A program made the position numbers and the translations under genes. Under the pieces are notes generated by a model. The model was not told the origin of the DNA, did not search any database, and saw nothing but the letters and a program-made list of their open reading frames with translations. Shown here piece by piece: positions 9,108-17,361 of a stretch of 28,283 nucleotides of DNA. Origin of the DNA: CAZMVU01 sp964569295 (GTDB lineage: Bacteria > Hydrogenedentota > Hydrogenedentia > Hydrogenedentales > JAGMZX01). The stretch lies in the NCBI GenBank assembly GCA_964569295.1, contig CAZMVU010000041.1:1-28283 (forward strand), given 5' to 3'. The number at the start of each line of letters is the position of its first letter. The first letter of the stretch is position 1.

Positions 9108-10687
9108 AGCTTGTTTTTGGCGTTCAGGCGGTCGAGCTTGAGTGCGATGGGCAGCAGCTTGAGAATACGCAGGGGACCGCCGCGGAAAAGCACTTCGATC
9201 AGACGGTTGAGCAGGTGCAATTTGGTGGCTGAGAAGGGGAACCAGTAGGGTTCGGCGCGCTTGCTCATGCGCTCGCTTATAACGGACTTCACATTGCAGA
9301 AGGTGTATAGGCCGTCGTCACCGCGGTAGCGGCCGAAACCGCTGTCCTTGAGCCCGCCGAAGGGCAGGGCGGGGTTGCCCTGTGTGGCGAGTACGTTGTT
9401 TATCGAGACATTGCCGGTAACAAGGCGGCGGGCCACGCGCACGGCGCGATCCCTGTCAGTGCTCCAGACGCTGCTGGCGAGGCCGTAGGGCGAGTCGTTG
9501 GCCATGGTGACGGCGTCATCTTCCGTATCGAATGGGGTTACGGTGACGACCGGCCCGAAGCTCTCGTGGTACTGAATCTGCATGTCGCGGGTGGTGTTCG
9601 TGACGATGGTGGGCGGCAGGAAATGCGTTTCAGGGGGGCGCGCGCCGCCGGTTTCGATGGCCGCGCCGCGGGTGCGCGCTTCCTCGAGTTGTTCTTCAAT
9701 TTCGCGAATCTGGAAGTCGGCGGTCATGCAGCCGACGTCGATGGCGCCGTCGTCGTTGCGGGGGGTGTGTGCGTCGGCCTGGCGCAGGCGTTCCGCTTTG
9801 CGGGTGAGTTCCCGGAGGAAATCGGCGTAGAGCGGGCGCTCGACGAAGATGCGCTCGATGCTGGTGCAGGTCTGGCCGGAATTGGCCATGGAACCCCAGA
9901 GGGCGCCGTTGGTGGCGCGATCGAGGTCGACGTCGCCAAAGACGATCATGGGGTCTTTGCCGCCCAGTTCCAATTCGACAGGAATGAGGTGGGAGGCGGC
10001 CTGGGCCATGATCTTCTTGCCCGCATCCACGCTGCCCGTGAAATGGATTTTGTCGGGGCGCGCCTCGATGAGGTGGCCGGCTGTTTTGCGTGTGGCATAA
10101 ACGACCTGGAGCGCATCGGGCATGAAGCCGCTCTTTTGGACCATTTCTTCGGTGAGGCCCTGGAGCGGCGTGAGCCGGGATGGCTTGAGTATGATGGCGT
10201 TACCGGCGAACCAGGCGCAGATCGAGGGGATAAAGGCCAGATGGAAGGGGTAGTTCCACGGCGCGATGACGAGGACGACGCCCATGGGCTCGTAGAATAT
10301 CTGTGACTTCTTCCCGAACAACACCGGGGGCGTTTTCACTTTGCGGTCCGCCAAAATGCGTGGTGCGTGCTTTTGGTAGTAGTCGATGGTGTCGATGGCG
10401 GGGAAGACCTCCATCATGAGCGCGTCGGTCATGGTCTTGCCGGTCTCCGCGACAATGCGCTCGGCGATGGGAAAGCGGTTGTCCAGCAGGTATTGCTTGA
10501 GTTTCTCCGCCTCTTGACAGCGGTCCTGGGGTGACATGGCGCGCAGGATATCCGCCGCAGCGCGGGCTTGGCGGTATACGCGGTCCACGTCTTCCGGTGT
10601 GGGCTCGGTGATGTCGTACAACTGTTCCCCGGTGCGTGGGTTCGACACCCGGATCCCGCTGGAAACGGCCTCGGTTAGGGTGCTCAT
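9104..10687 (-). CDS. NAD(P)-dependent aldehyde dehydrogenase
   Basis: It oxidises an aldehyde to the carboxylic acid with NAD(P)+; substrate is not determinable. The 527-residue product has the full ALDH fold: oxyanion Asn144 in PWNYP, cofactor Lys168 in KPS, FTGSVDAGKKI (216-225), general base Glu240 in ELGGKDP, nucleophile Cys274 in GQTCTS, and ESFGPV at 375-380. It resembles the class 3/coniferyl and succinate-semialdehyde group. A C-terminal extension of about 50 residues (from about 475) is rich in Leu, Ile, Lys and Arg, and may be an amphipathic membrane-contacting helix. The start at ATG 10687 is supported by AGGAGA at 10693-10698; the open frame upstream looks non-coding. A promoter is seen at 10877-10905. 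Confidence 0.93.
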   Translation of the reverse strand: MSTLTEAVSSGIRVSNPRTGEQLYDITEPTPEDVDRVYRQARAAADILRAMSPQDRCQEAEKLKQYLLDNRFPIAERIVAETGKTMTDALMMEVFPAIDTIDYYQKHAPRILADRKVKTPPVLFGKKSQIFYEPMGVVLVIAPWNYPFHLAFIPSICAWFAGNAIILKPSRLTPLQGLTEEMVQKSGFMPDALQVVYATRKTAGHLIEARPDKIHFTGSVDAGKKIMAQAASHLIPVELELGGKDPMIVFGDVDLDRATNGALWGSMANSGQTCTSIERIFVERPLYADFLRELTRKAERLRQADAHTPRNDDGAIDVGCMTADFQIREIEEQLEEARTRGAAIETGGARPPETHFLPPTIVTNTTRDMQIQYHESFGPVVTVTPFDTEDDAVTMANDSPYGLASSVWSTDRDRAVRVARRLVTGNVSINNVLATQGNPALPFGGLKDSGFGRYRGDDGLYTFCNVKSVISERMSKRAEPYWFPFSATKLHLLNRLIEVLFRGGPLRILKLLPIALKLDRLNAKNKL

Positions 10688-10876
10688 AAGAAGTCTCCTG
10701 GAAGGTTGTCTTGCACTGAACTGCCAGCGGGTGCAACGGCTGTTGCCTTGGACCGCGCAGCGGAGAAAGGGGTTTTGACCAGCGCGGGCCATGGCTGAGG
10801 CATGGTGTCCTCGCACCGGCCAATTTTCATTTCCCCCGCTGGGGTGCGCACGCTTGGCGGTGTCACCTGGATTTTG

Positions 10877-10905
10877 ACTATAGCACTGTGGCTTGCCAGA
10901 GACAA
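10877..10905 (-). promoter_or_regulatory. Promoter for the aldehyde dehydrogenase gene
   Basis: Read on the minus strand, TTGTCT (10900-10905) and TATAGT (10877-10882) are separated by 17 bases. The predicted transcript would carry a leader of about 180 bases before ATG 10687. I saw no recognisable riboswitch in that leader. Confidence 0.5.
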
Positions 10906-10943
10906 GGGCTATTCTTGATTTGGCGCGCGGTGGTGTATGCGCG

Positions 10944-11438
10944 CTATGGTTCCTCGGGCGGTGGGGGCGCGTCTGGCGGGTGGCCCTGGTCCTGGTCCTG
11001 GTGCGGGACGGCGACGATGCTGAAGAGAAGGCCGAGTTTCCAGATGGCCTCGGTGAACCGCTCATAGTCGACCGGTTTGGTGATGTAGACACTGCAGCCC
11101 AATTCGTAGCAACGCTCGACCTCGCGCTGGTCGTCGGTGGTGGTCAATATGACCACGGGGATACTGCGGGTACGCACGTCGCTCTTCATGCGCTGGAGCA
11201 CCTGGAAGCCGCTCATACCCGGGAGGTTGAGGTCGAGCAGGACCAGGAGCGACTCGGGCAGCGTCGTGCCCGCGTACTCATTTTCAGACAGGAGATAATC
11301 CAGGGCGGTTTGGCCATCGCGCACATGAACGATGGTGTTCGATATCCGGGTGCGCCGCAGGTTTTTCTCGATGAGACGGGCGTGGCCCGGATCGTCTTCG
11401 ACGAGGAGAATGGTCACCTCGTTGGGTTGCGCAGCCAT
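10944..11438 (-). CDS. Single-domain response regulator (CheY/Rcp1-like)
   Basis: This 164-residue protein is a stand-alone receiver domain: acidic pocket Glu14-Asp15-Asp16, phosphoacceptor Asp69 in LLDLNLPGMSG, the switch Thr in VVILTTTDD, and Lys in ITKPVD. ILLVEDDPGHARLIEKNLRR is typical of the Rcp1-like receivers that pair with PAS/GAF kinases. No DNA-binding or enzymatic output domain follows; the last ~25 residues are a Pro/Asp/Gln-rich tail. It probably acts by protein contact or as a phosphorelay intermediate. Start ATG 11438 follows AAGGAAA with six bases spacing. The adjacent histidine kinase, 127 bases upstream, is the obvious phosphodonor. Confidence 0.92.
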   Translation of the reverse strand: MAAQPNEVTILLVEDDPGHARLIEKNLRRTRISNTIVHVRDGQTALDYLLSENEYAGTTLPESLLVLLDLNLPGMSGFQVLQRMKSDVRTRSIPVVILTTTDDQREVERCYELGCSVYITKPVDYERFTEAIWKLGLLFSIVAVPHQDQDQGHPPDAPPPPEEP

Positions 11439-11541
11439 GGGCGCTTTCCTTGGTGGTTGTGTTGCGTATGTTCTTACCGCGCTAGGGTGCGCCCGGCGGC
11501 GGTGGACGCCGGAAGCACTGACAGCGCATTGGGCTCGTATC

Positions 11542-11569
11542 ACTATATCATGTTGTGTCGTTGGCTCAA
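11542..11569 (-). promoter_or_regulatory. Promoter for the response regulator, overlapping the kinase stop codon
   Basis: Minus-strand TTGAGC (11564-11569) and TATAGT (11542-11547) have 16 bases between them. The -35 overlaps the kinase stop codon at 11566-11568. It would give the receiver gene its own transcript with a leader of about 95 bases. Confidence 0.45.
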
Positions 11570-14538
11570 GCAGGCGGCGTCGCCATGGGGAGGCCGTCGG
11601 GAATGGGCGGCTCGGGCGGCCGGTGCTTGGGGATATTGAAATAGAAGGTGGTGCCGCCGGCATTGTTGGGCGCACAACCGACCTCGCCGCCATGGCGGCG
11701 CACGAGGGCGCGCACATAGGCCAGGCCCATGCCTTCTCCCGGCTCCGTTTCGCGCCCGGTGCGGCGGAAGACCTGGAAGATCAGTTCTTTGTCCTCGTCG
11801 GCGATGCCGCGGCCATTGTCCTCGACATGCAGCCAGTGGCTTTCGTTACATTGGGTCGCGTATATGGCGATATGCCCGGGCCGGTCCGGGGCGAGATACT
11901 TGAGGGCATTGTCGAGCAGGTTGGCGAAGATCTGTTCCATGGCCGTGTAGTCCACCTCGACGACGGGCAAGTCGCCGACATGCACCTCGACGCCTTTCTG
12001 CTCGACCTGGTGGGCGAGGGTGTGCAGCACGCCGCGGACCACCTCGCCGAGATCGATCGGCTCGAAACGCATTTCACGGCGGCCTTCCCGGTTGAGCCGG
12101 AGGATGGCGTTGAGCAGGCGGTCCATGCGGGTGGTGGCGGATTCGACAAAGCGCAGGGCTTCGGGCACGTCTTCGTCCACAGCGGCCTGGGCGCGCTGGC
12201 GCGGTTCCGGCTCGAGGTGGCGCAGACCGGCGCGGGCGGCGGGGGTCACGACATCGAGGGCCATGCGCAATTCCGCGACGAATCCCTTGAGGTTCACAAG
12301 GGGTGAGCGCAAATCGTGGGAGACGATGTTGGCAAAGGTCTTGAGTTCTTCGTTGGTATGCACGAGGCGCGTGGTGTATTCCTTGAGCTGTTCTTCGGTC
12401 TTCTTGCGCATGCTCACCTCGCGTTCGAGGCCGTCGCTGTATTCAACGATGAGGTGCAGGAAGGCTTCCCGTTCGAGTTCGGCGTGGCGCCGGTGCTCTT
12501 CGACGGCGATGGCGACGGCGATGACGCCGACGAGCTGTTCCTCTTCGACGGCGAGATCGCGGTGATTGTCGAAGAGCAGGGAGAGGCAGCCGACCGGTCT
12601 GTTGTGGCAGGCGACAGCGAGGCCCATGTAGGTGGTTGCGTCGATGTCGCCGCGTTCGGGTTCCGAGAGCCAGTAGTGGGTGTCGCGGTGCTTGTGGTAG
12701 GTGATGATTTCGGGGTTGTTTTCCTCGATGACGTCCTCGGCAATGTGGTTCCAGGCTTCGGGGAGATCCGGCAGGTCGTTGCGGGCACGCCAGTGGCACG
12801 CGAGGACAGCGGGCCCATTGGGGGTGTCCTGGTCGTGGGATTCGTAGTGGCTGTAGAAAGCGTACTGCGCCGTAAGCAGCTCGCCGCACAGCCGGGTGAG
12901 GCGGGTGATATTCTCCATGGGGGCGGGCCCGAAATTGAGGAAGCATTCGTTGAGCTTGCGCAAACGCTCCTCGCCGCGCTCTCGTTCGGTGATATCGAGG
13001 ACTGTGCCGATGATTCCGGTAACGGCGCCCTTGGCGTCGCGGAAGACGCCCTTGTAGAAAATGACCGGGTGCTCCTGGCCGTCGGCGAAGTGTATGCGCG
13101 CTTCATAGACCTGGTCCTTGCCGGAATCGAGCAGGTCGCGATCGGCGGCGTCGTAACGCTTGGCCAGTTCCGGCGGCGATACGTCGTAGACGGTCTTGCC
13201 GACGACCGCATCTTTGGGCATGGCCATGAGGTGCGCGAACGCGTTGTTGCAGCCGAGGTATTGGCCCAGGGTGTCCTTGTAAAACACGGGATTGGGTATG
13301 GCGTCGATGAGGGCCTGTAGAAAGTGGAGGTTGTCCTGGAGCGCGCGCTCGGCTTTCGTGCGGTCGGCGATCTCGTTTTGCAGGTGGGTATTGGCCGATG
13401 TGAGCTCGGCGGTGCGGCGCTGGACCAGTTCCTCGAGGCTGTCGCGGTAACGGTGGAGCTCTTCCTCGGCCCATTTACGCTTGGTCATGTCCTCGATAAG
13501 GAAATCGATCCAGAGGAGACTGCCGCCGGGGGCCCGCTCGACATAGAGCTGGACCTGCACCCAAATACGCTTGCCATTGAGGCGGTAGAGGGGCAGCTCG
13601 CGGCGGCTCTCGGCAACGAGCGCGAGGATTTCCGAGAGGATGCGCTGGCAGGTTTCGTGGCCGTCGTGGCTGCGGTCATCGCTGGCGGCCATCATGTCGC
13701 CGGCGGTATCGAAGCCGAAGAGTTGGGCGAGGGCCTGGTTCGCCTGCACCAGCTCGAGCTGGTCGCGGGGGAGCACCCGGCCGATACCCACCGGCAGGTT
13801 CTCCACAAGGGTGTGGTAGCGTTCCGCACTTTCGTGCAAGGCGTTGTCGCGCGTCTCGAGCTGGTCGAGCATATCATTGAAACTGTCGACGAGATCGCCC
13901 ACTTCGTCGCCCGTGTACTTGGTGACCCGCTGCGAGAAGTCGCGCTGTTCGGTAACCGCCCGTGCGGCGGTGGTGAGATCGAGGATAGGCCGGGTGAGCA
14001 GCCGCTGCAAGGGCCGGGTGAGAAGGGGGGTGACCAGCCATGCGAGGATGGCGACGATGAGGATGATGATCGTGTTGCGTATCTGGATGCGCTGTAGCGA
14101 CGATCGGATATCGGCGTATACGTAGACTTTGCCGAGGTGCGTGCCGCCGTTGCCGGTTACCTGCGCTGTGGCGATGTTTATCGACGGGCTGAGATCGCGC
14201 AGCGGGGCGCTATCCGCATTGGCCGGCGGTTCGCGGAAATAGCGGGCGAGGGGGGTGCCATCCGCATGGAGAATGCCCGCTTCCTCGACCGCGCTGATTT
14301 GGCGCAGGGGGGTGAGGCTGCGCCAGCCGCCGACGTTGTCGTTGTTCTGCAAGGGTGGGCGGCTGTACATGGAAAGGAGATTGGCCAGCGCTTGCAGGTC
14401 TTCGCGGGCCGTGGTGCGCACCGTCATCTGGTGGTGGACTGAGAAGGCGATCCCCGCCAGCATCAGTGCCACGAAACAGGCCACGAGAATGATGACGGGC
14501 AGCTTGGTGCGTATGGAACGATCGCGGAAGCGTATCAT
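11566..14538 (-). CDS. Membrane sensor histidine kinase with HAMP, two PAS and GAF domains
   Basis: This 990-residue kinase would phosphorylate the response regulator encoded next to it. Order: TM1 about 14-33; extracytoplasmic sensor about 35-152; TM2 about 155-171; HAMP about 172-236; PAS about 237-352; coiled coil 355-402; second PAS about 405-518 with ITERERGEERL linker; GAF-like domain about 525-685; helical linker; HisKA with phosphoacceptor His741 in IVSHDLRSPL, which carries an insertion of about 30 residues between its helices; and HATPase with N-box NLLDNALKY (873-881), G1 DNGRGI (907-912) and G2 GEGMGLAYV (934-942). The signal is unknown. ATG 14538 directly precedes the membrane helix, and no strong ribosome binding site is seen. 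Nothing in the catalytic domain looks broken. Confidence 0.95.
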   Translation of the reverse strand: MIRFRDRSIRTKLPVIILVACFVALMLAGIAFSVHHQMTVRTTAREDLQALANLLSMYSRPPLQNNDNVGGWRSLTPLRQISAVEEAGILHADGTPLARYFREPPANADSAPLRDLSPSINIATAQVTGNGGTHLGKVYVYADIRSSLQRIQIRNTIIILIVAILAWLVTPLLTRPLQRLLTRPILDLTTAARAVTEQRDFSQRVTKYTGDEVGDLVDSFNDMLDQLETRDNALHESAERYHTLVENLPVGIGRVLPRDQLELVQANQALAQLFGFDTAGDMMAASDDRSHDGHETCQRILSEILALVAESRRELPLYRLNGKRIWVQVQLYVERAPGGSLLWIDFLIEDMTKRKWAEEELHRYRDSLEELVQRRTAELTSANTHLQNEIADRTKAERALQDNLHFLQALIDAIPNPVFYKDTLGQYLGCNNAFAHLMAMPKDAVVGKTVYDVSPPELAKRYDAADRDLLDSGKDQVYEARIHFADGQEHPVIFYKGVFRDAKGAVTGIIGTVLDITERERGEERLRKLNECFLNFGPAPMENITRLTRLCGELLTAQYAFYSHYESHDQDTPNGPAVLACHWRARNDLPDLPEAWNHIAEDVIEENNPEIITYHKHRDTHYWLSEPERGDIDATTYMGLAVACHNRPVGCLSLLFDNHRDLAVEEEQLVGVIAVAIAVEEHRRHAELEREAFLHLIVEYSDGLEREVSMRKKTEEQLKEYTTRLVHTNEELKTFANIVSHDLRSPLVNLKGFVAELRMALDVVTPAARAGLRHLEPEPRQRAQAAVDEDVPEALRFVESATTRMDRLLNAILRLNREGRREMRFEPIDLGEVVRGVLHTLAHQVEQKGVEVHVGDLPVVEVDYTAMEQIFANLLDNALKYLAPDRPGHIAIYATQCNESHWLHVEDNGRGIADEDKELIFQVFRRTGRETEPGEGMGLAYVRALVRRHGGEVGCAPNNAGGTTFYFNIPKHRPPEPPIPDGLPMATPPA

Positions 14539-14605
14539 GGTTGGGGTTTACTCTTATATCCTGTGCGCTGCCGTCACCTTCCGCCCGGCTTGCCCCCCCT
14601 ATGCA

Positions 14606-14634
14606 ATTGTAGCTGCAAATGCGGTGATCGGCAA
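14606..14634 (-). promoter_or_regulatory. Promoter for the histidine kinase gene
   Basis: Minus-strand TTGCCG (14629-14634) and TACAAT (14606-14611) are separated by 17 bases, with a leader of about 60 bases to ATG 14538. It lies just downstream of the terminator of the preceding operon, as expected for a new transcription unit. Confidence 0.55.
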
Positions 14635-14650
14635 GAGGGCGGGACGCACG

Positions 14651-14691
14651 AGAAAACCGCCGGGACGCACGCGCTGTGCGCCCCGGCGGTT
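14651..14691 (-). terminator. Rho-independent terminator of the PmoA-like/Gfo operon
   Basis: On the minus strand, AACCGCCGGGGCGCAC and GTGCGTCCCGGCGGTT form a 16-base-pair stem with one mismatch and a short loop, ending in TTTTC. It begins about 20 bases after the stop codon of the Gfo/Idh/MocA gene (14712). Confidence 0.8.
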
Positions 14692-14711
14692 ATCCAGGTA
14701 TCAGGGTGCAG

Positions 14712-15992
14712 TCAGCCGGTATGGACAGAGCGGGTGCCGGCATCCCACGTGGCGACGCGGCCGTTGCGCAGAGTGTGCATGGCCATCTGCAGCGCAGTCT
14801 GCACACGCCCGGCGAGGTCGATGTTGCTGCGGGGCGTGCCGCCTTCGCGGATGCAGGTGAGCAGGTCCTGCCAGTGCCGGTCGACGCCCTCACCGTGCTC
14901 AATCTCCCACTCCTGGTCCTTCTTTTTGCCGCCCTCGACATTCATGAACTTGATCGTGTTTCGCTCGACGGTGAGCGTGCCGTCCCACCCGCGGACAATG
15001 GGTATGCGCCCGCCGCTCCCGCGGAAGCCCGTGCCCTGGTACTCGTTGGCCTGGGTGCCGAGCACGGCCACGGTGCACTTTTCCGGGTAGTCCACGAGCA
15101 TGTTGAAGGTGTCGGGCACCTCGCGCTCCTCGTAGCGGAACTTGCCGCCCGTGCCCACGGCAAGGCTCGGCATGCCGAGATCAAGCATGTAGACCATCGG
15201 CGTGTAGGAATGCGGGAAAAGGTCCGTCACCGGGCCGCCCGAGTAATCCTCGTACATGCGCCAGCGGAAGAAGCGGCTCACATCGAAATCGCGTTCGGGT
15301 GCGTCGCCGAGGAACCCCTCCCAGTCGAGGTCCGGGCCCGGCTTCGCCTCCGGGTCATCGATGGGCATGCCGCGCTCGCCCCAGTCGCCCACGCGGAAAT
15401 AGCCGCACTCGGCATGGATAGGCTGGCCGATGAGCCCCTCGGCGACGATCTTTTTCATCTGGGTCCAGGCGCTGTCGGAGAGGCCCTGGGTGCCGAGCTG
15501 GAACTTCACGCCCGATTCCTCCACCGCCTTTACGGTGTCGTGGGTGAGCGCGAGTTGCCGCCAGTGGGTGAATGGCTTCTCGCAGTAGATATGTTTGCCC
15601 GCCTTCGCGGCGTCGATGGCCTGGTAGCCGTGGTGATGGTCCGGCGTGGCGATGGAGACGACATCGACATTCGGGTCGGCCACCAGTTCCCGGTGGTCCA
15701 TGTACTGCGCTTCGGCGCCGAGCTTCTTCGCCAGCGCGTTCATGCGCGGGCGGTACGCATCGCACGTGGCCACGAAGTCGATGGCGGCGCCTTCCTCCTG
15801 CAAGCGCACGAGCTGTTGGCTCAGGTGGCCGTTGCGGCCGCCGCAGCCGATGAAGCCGATGCCGAGGCGGCTGTTCACGTTTTGCGCGCGGGCGATGTTG
15901 AAGCGTGTGGCGGCGAAGGCGGCGGCCCCGGCGGCGCCCGCTTTTTTCATGAAATCGCGACGGGTGGTTTCGGGTTGGCGCTGCATGTCCAT
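14712..15992 (-). CDS. Tat-exported Gfo/Idh/MocA family oxidoreductase
   Basis: This is an NAD(P)-dependent sugar or polyol oxidoreductase of 426 residues. It has a Tat signal (TTRRDFMKKAG at 9-19, Ala-rich stretch 20-28), a Rossmann nucleotide-binding motif GFIGCGGRNG (46-55), ATPDHHHGY (115-123), and the family EKP motif in IYCEKPFTH (135-143). Homologues with this layout are multi-copy in Planctomycetes and Verrucomicrobia and often have bound cofactor so that they fold before export. ATG 15992 follows a GAAGGGAA stretch. It is downstream of the PmoA-like gene with 103 bases between and no terminator, so the two are probably co-transcribed. The carbohydrate substrate is unknown. Confidence 0.93.
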   Translation of the reverse strand: MDMQRQPETTRRDFMKKAGAAGAAAFAATRFNIARAQNVNSRLGIGFIGCGGRNGHLSQQLVRLQEEGAAIDFVATCDAYRPRMNALAKKLGAEAQYMDHRELVADPNVDVVSIATPDHHHGYQAIDAAKAGKHIYCEKPFTHWRQLALTHDTVKAVEESGVKFQLGTQGLSDSAWTQMKKIVAEGLIGQPIHAECGYFRVGDWGERGMPIDDPEAKPGPDLDWEGFLGDAPERDFDVSRFFRWRMYEDYSGGPVTDLFPHSYTPMVYMLDLGMPSLAVGTGGKFRYEEREVPDTFNMLVDYPEKCTVAVLGTQANEYQGTGFRGSGGRIPIVRGWDGTLTVERNTIKFMNVEGGKKKDQEWEIEHGEGVDRHWQDLLTCIREGGTPRSNIDLAGRVQTALQMAMHTLRNGRVATWDAGTRSVHTG

Positions 15993-16095
15993 GGTGTTCC
16001 CTTCAGCGTTGGGGACAGTCTCCCCTTGGTTGATTTCCTCAATTCGTTCGCGAGAATCTTGTTTTCCCCGGTCCTCCCAAAGAAAGCAAGGTTAT

Positions 16096-17046
16096 CTACG
16101 GGAGAGTGTCCGCGTATTGCGCTTCGACTTCGGCGGCCGTTGTCTGTTTCAACCAGGCCTCATACGTCGCCTGAATCTTCGTTTCCTCCGGACGTCCGTT
16201 CCACAGGGCGATGCCATAGCACACGGCCATCCGGCCGGGCTGGCCGTCCTCGGGCACAAGCTCCATGGGCTCGCGGTGCAGGTTCATCGTGGCCGAGAGG
16301 TAGGAGAAGTGCTCGAGCATGGTGAACCAGAGCACCGGGCGCGGGTTGTCCGGGTGGTCGAACATGGCGACTGTCACCGTGTTGCCATCGGCGGGCGCGG
16401 TGTAGGCCGCCCAATTACCGGGCGTGAGCTTTTCGGTACCGCGCACCCCCTCGCCCTCGGCGTCTCCTTCAAAGCGAAAGTCGCCGGTCTGGTCCATGCT
16501 CTCGACGAAGCGCATGCCGAGGCCGTGGTAATGGGAGCCGCCAAGCGTGACCGGCTCGGGCGCTGTCAGTTGGGTATGCCACGCGGCAAGCGTAGCGCCT
16601 TCCACGACGCCATAGGAGCGAATGCGCCGGGTTTCGTGCAGTACCGGTTCCGCCGAATCCGGGGATGGCTTCCAGGCGAGTTGACTGGTAAACATGCCGC
16701 CGCCGGGATTGGTGAGGATCCGGGTTTGCGTGAAGCCATGATGCGCCTGCACGCCCGGGGTGTCGTGTTCTTCCCAATAGTTCACGCCGTTCACCTTGAT
16801 GGCGTACATGAGCGCGTGGTGGTGGCGGTGGTCGTCGGGTGAATCGCGCAGGACGTTGATGCCGGAGGGGGTGGTGAGCACATCGACATACGGCTTGTAG
16901 GGGACATCGGTATAGCGGTAGCGCAGCACTGTGCGGTCCGCATCCGTGATGGTGACCGTACCGGTGGTGAAGACGATCTTCGAGGCGGATTCATCGGCGC
17001 CGAACACCCCTGTTAGCGCGGCGAAAACAAGAATTGCGTGCAGCAT
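16096..17046 (-). CDS. Secreted PmoA-like (DUF6807) protein
   Basis: The 316-residue product has a signal peptide (MLHAILVFAALTGVFG, cleavage near 16) and the fold signature of the DUF6807/'methane oxygenase PmoA' family: PYVDVLTTPSGINVLRDSP followed by DDHRHHHALMYA (71-82) and a VNYWEE segment. Despite the family name, these are not the particulate methane monooxygenase subunit; they are extracytoplasmic proteins often found beside Gfo/Idh oxidoreductases in carbohydrate-degrading bacteria, and the His-rich loop could bind a metal or sugar. ATG 17046 has a good ribosome binding site (GGGAGGG, seven bases spacing). The open frame upstream reaches repeat sequence and is not used. Function beyond sugar association is unknown. 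Confidence 0.85.
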   Translation of the reverse strand: MLHAILVFAALTGVFGADESASKIVFTTGTVTITDADRTVLRYRYTDVPYKPYVDVLTTPSGINVLRDSPDDHRHHHALMYAIKVNGVNYWEEHDTPGVQAHHGFTQTRILTNPGGGMFTSQLAWKPSPDSAEPVLHETRRIRSYGVVEGATLAAWHTQLTAPEPVTLGGSHYHGLGMRFVESMDQTGDFRFEGDAEGEGVRGTEKLTPGNWAAYTAPADGNTVTVAMFDHPDNPRPVLWFTMLEHFSYLSATMNLHREPMELVPEDGQPGRMAVCYGIALWNGRPEETKIQATYEAWLKQTTAAEVEAQYADTLP

Positions 17047-17150
17047 GCGCAGGCCCTCCCGGTTGATTGTACCCGCCAGGATAGCGCGCCACGACGGCGC
17101 AGGCAACTGGGTGCCTGCGGTGGAAAGACTGGCTGGGCCGGGAAACCTTT

Positions 17151-17340
17151 CAGGTAGTTCTTTAGCCGTATGGCGCAAGAAACGCACTTGTTTCACCATC
17201 TGTTCCGTGATAGCGAATACCGGTGTGCGGCCGGGATAGCCATGCCGTTGGCGTCACTTTGGACTGCGGTGGCTTGCCACCGCTTTTGCGCACGTGGGCT
17301 GAAGTGCGTGTGTTTGTCCAAGGCGGGCGAGAAACTGTGC
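17151..17340 (+). repeat. Dispersed repeat R1, full-length copy (R1c)
   Basis: This copy aligns with 28131-28283 from the shared TCTTTAGCCGT start through GGGATAGCCATGCCGT, ACTTTGGACTGCGGTGGC and GCGTGGGCTGAAG, and its right part also matches 222-326. The perfect hairpin GCGGTGGCTTGCCACCGC lies at 17266-17283. The left 80 bases are more diverged than the right 110. It fills part of the 485-base gap between the PmoA-like and glycosyltransferase genes, in which I see no gene. Confidence 0.75.
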
Positions 17341-17361
17341 GGCGTGTCCTGCTCGGAAAAT

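Noticed and set aside
11566..14538. The roughly 30-residue insertion in the HisKA domain as a novel feature.
   Set aside because: I recall similar insertions in related PAS/GAF kinases, so it is a family variant rather than a defect.
16011..16025. GGGGACAGTCTCCCC between the Gfo/Idh and PmoA-like genes, resembling an R2 end.
   Set aside because: Only the 8-base terminus matches; the interior of R2 is absent, so a chance palindrome is as likely.
16096..17046. Particulate methane monooxygenase subunit, suggesting methanotrophy.
   Set aside because: The sequence is a secreted DUF6807 protein that shares only the family label; no membrane subunit features and no pmoB/pmoC nearby.
17066..17071. 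Minus-strand TACAAT before the PmoA-like gene as a -10 element.
   Set aside because: No matching -35, and the transcript would start inside the ribosome binding site.
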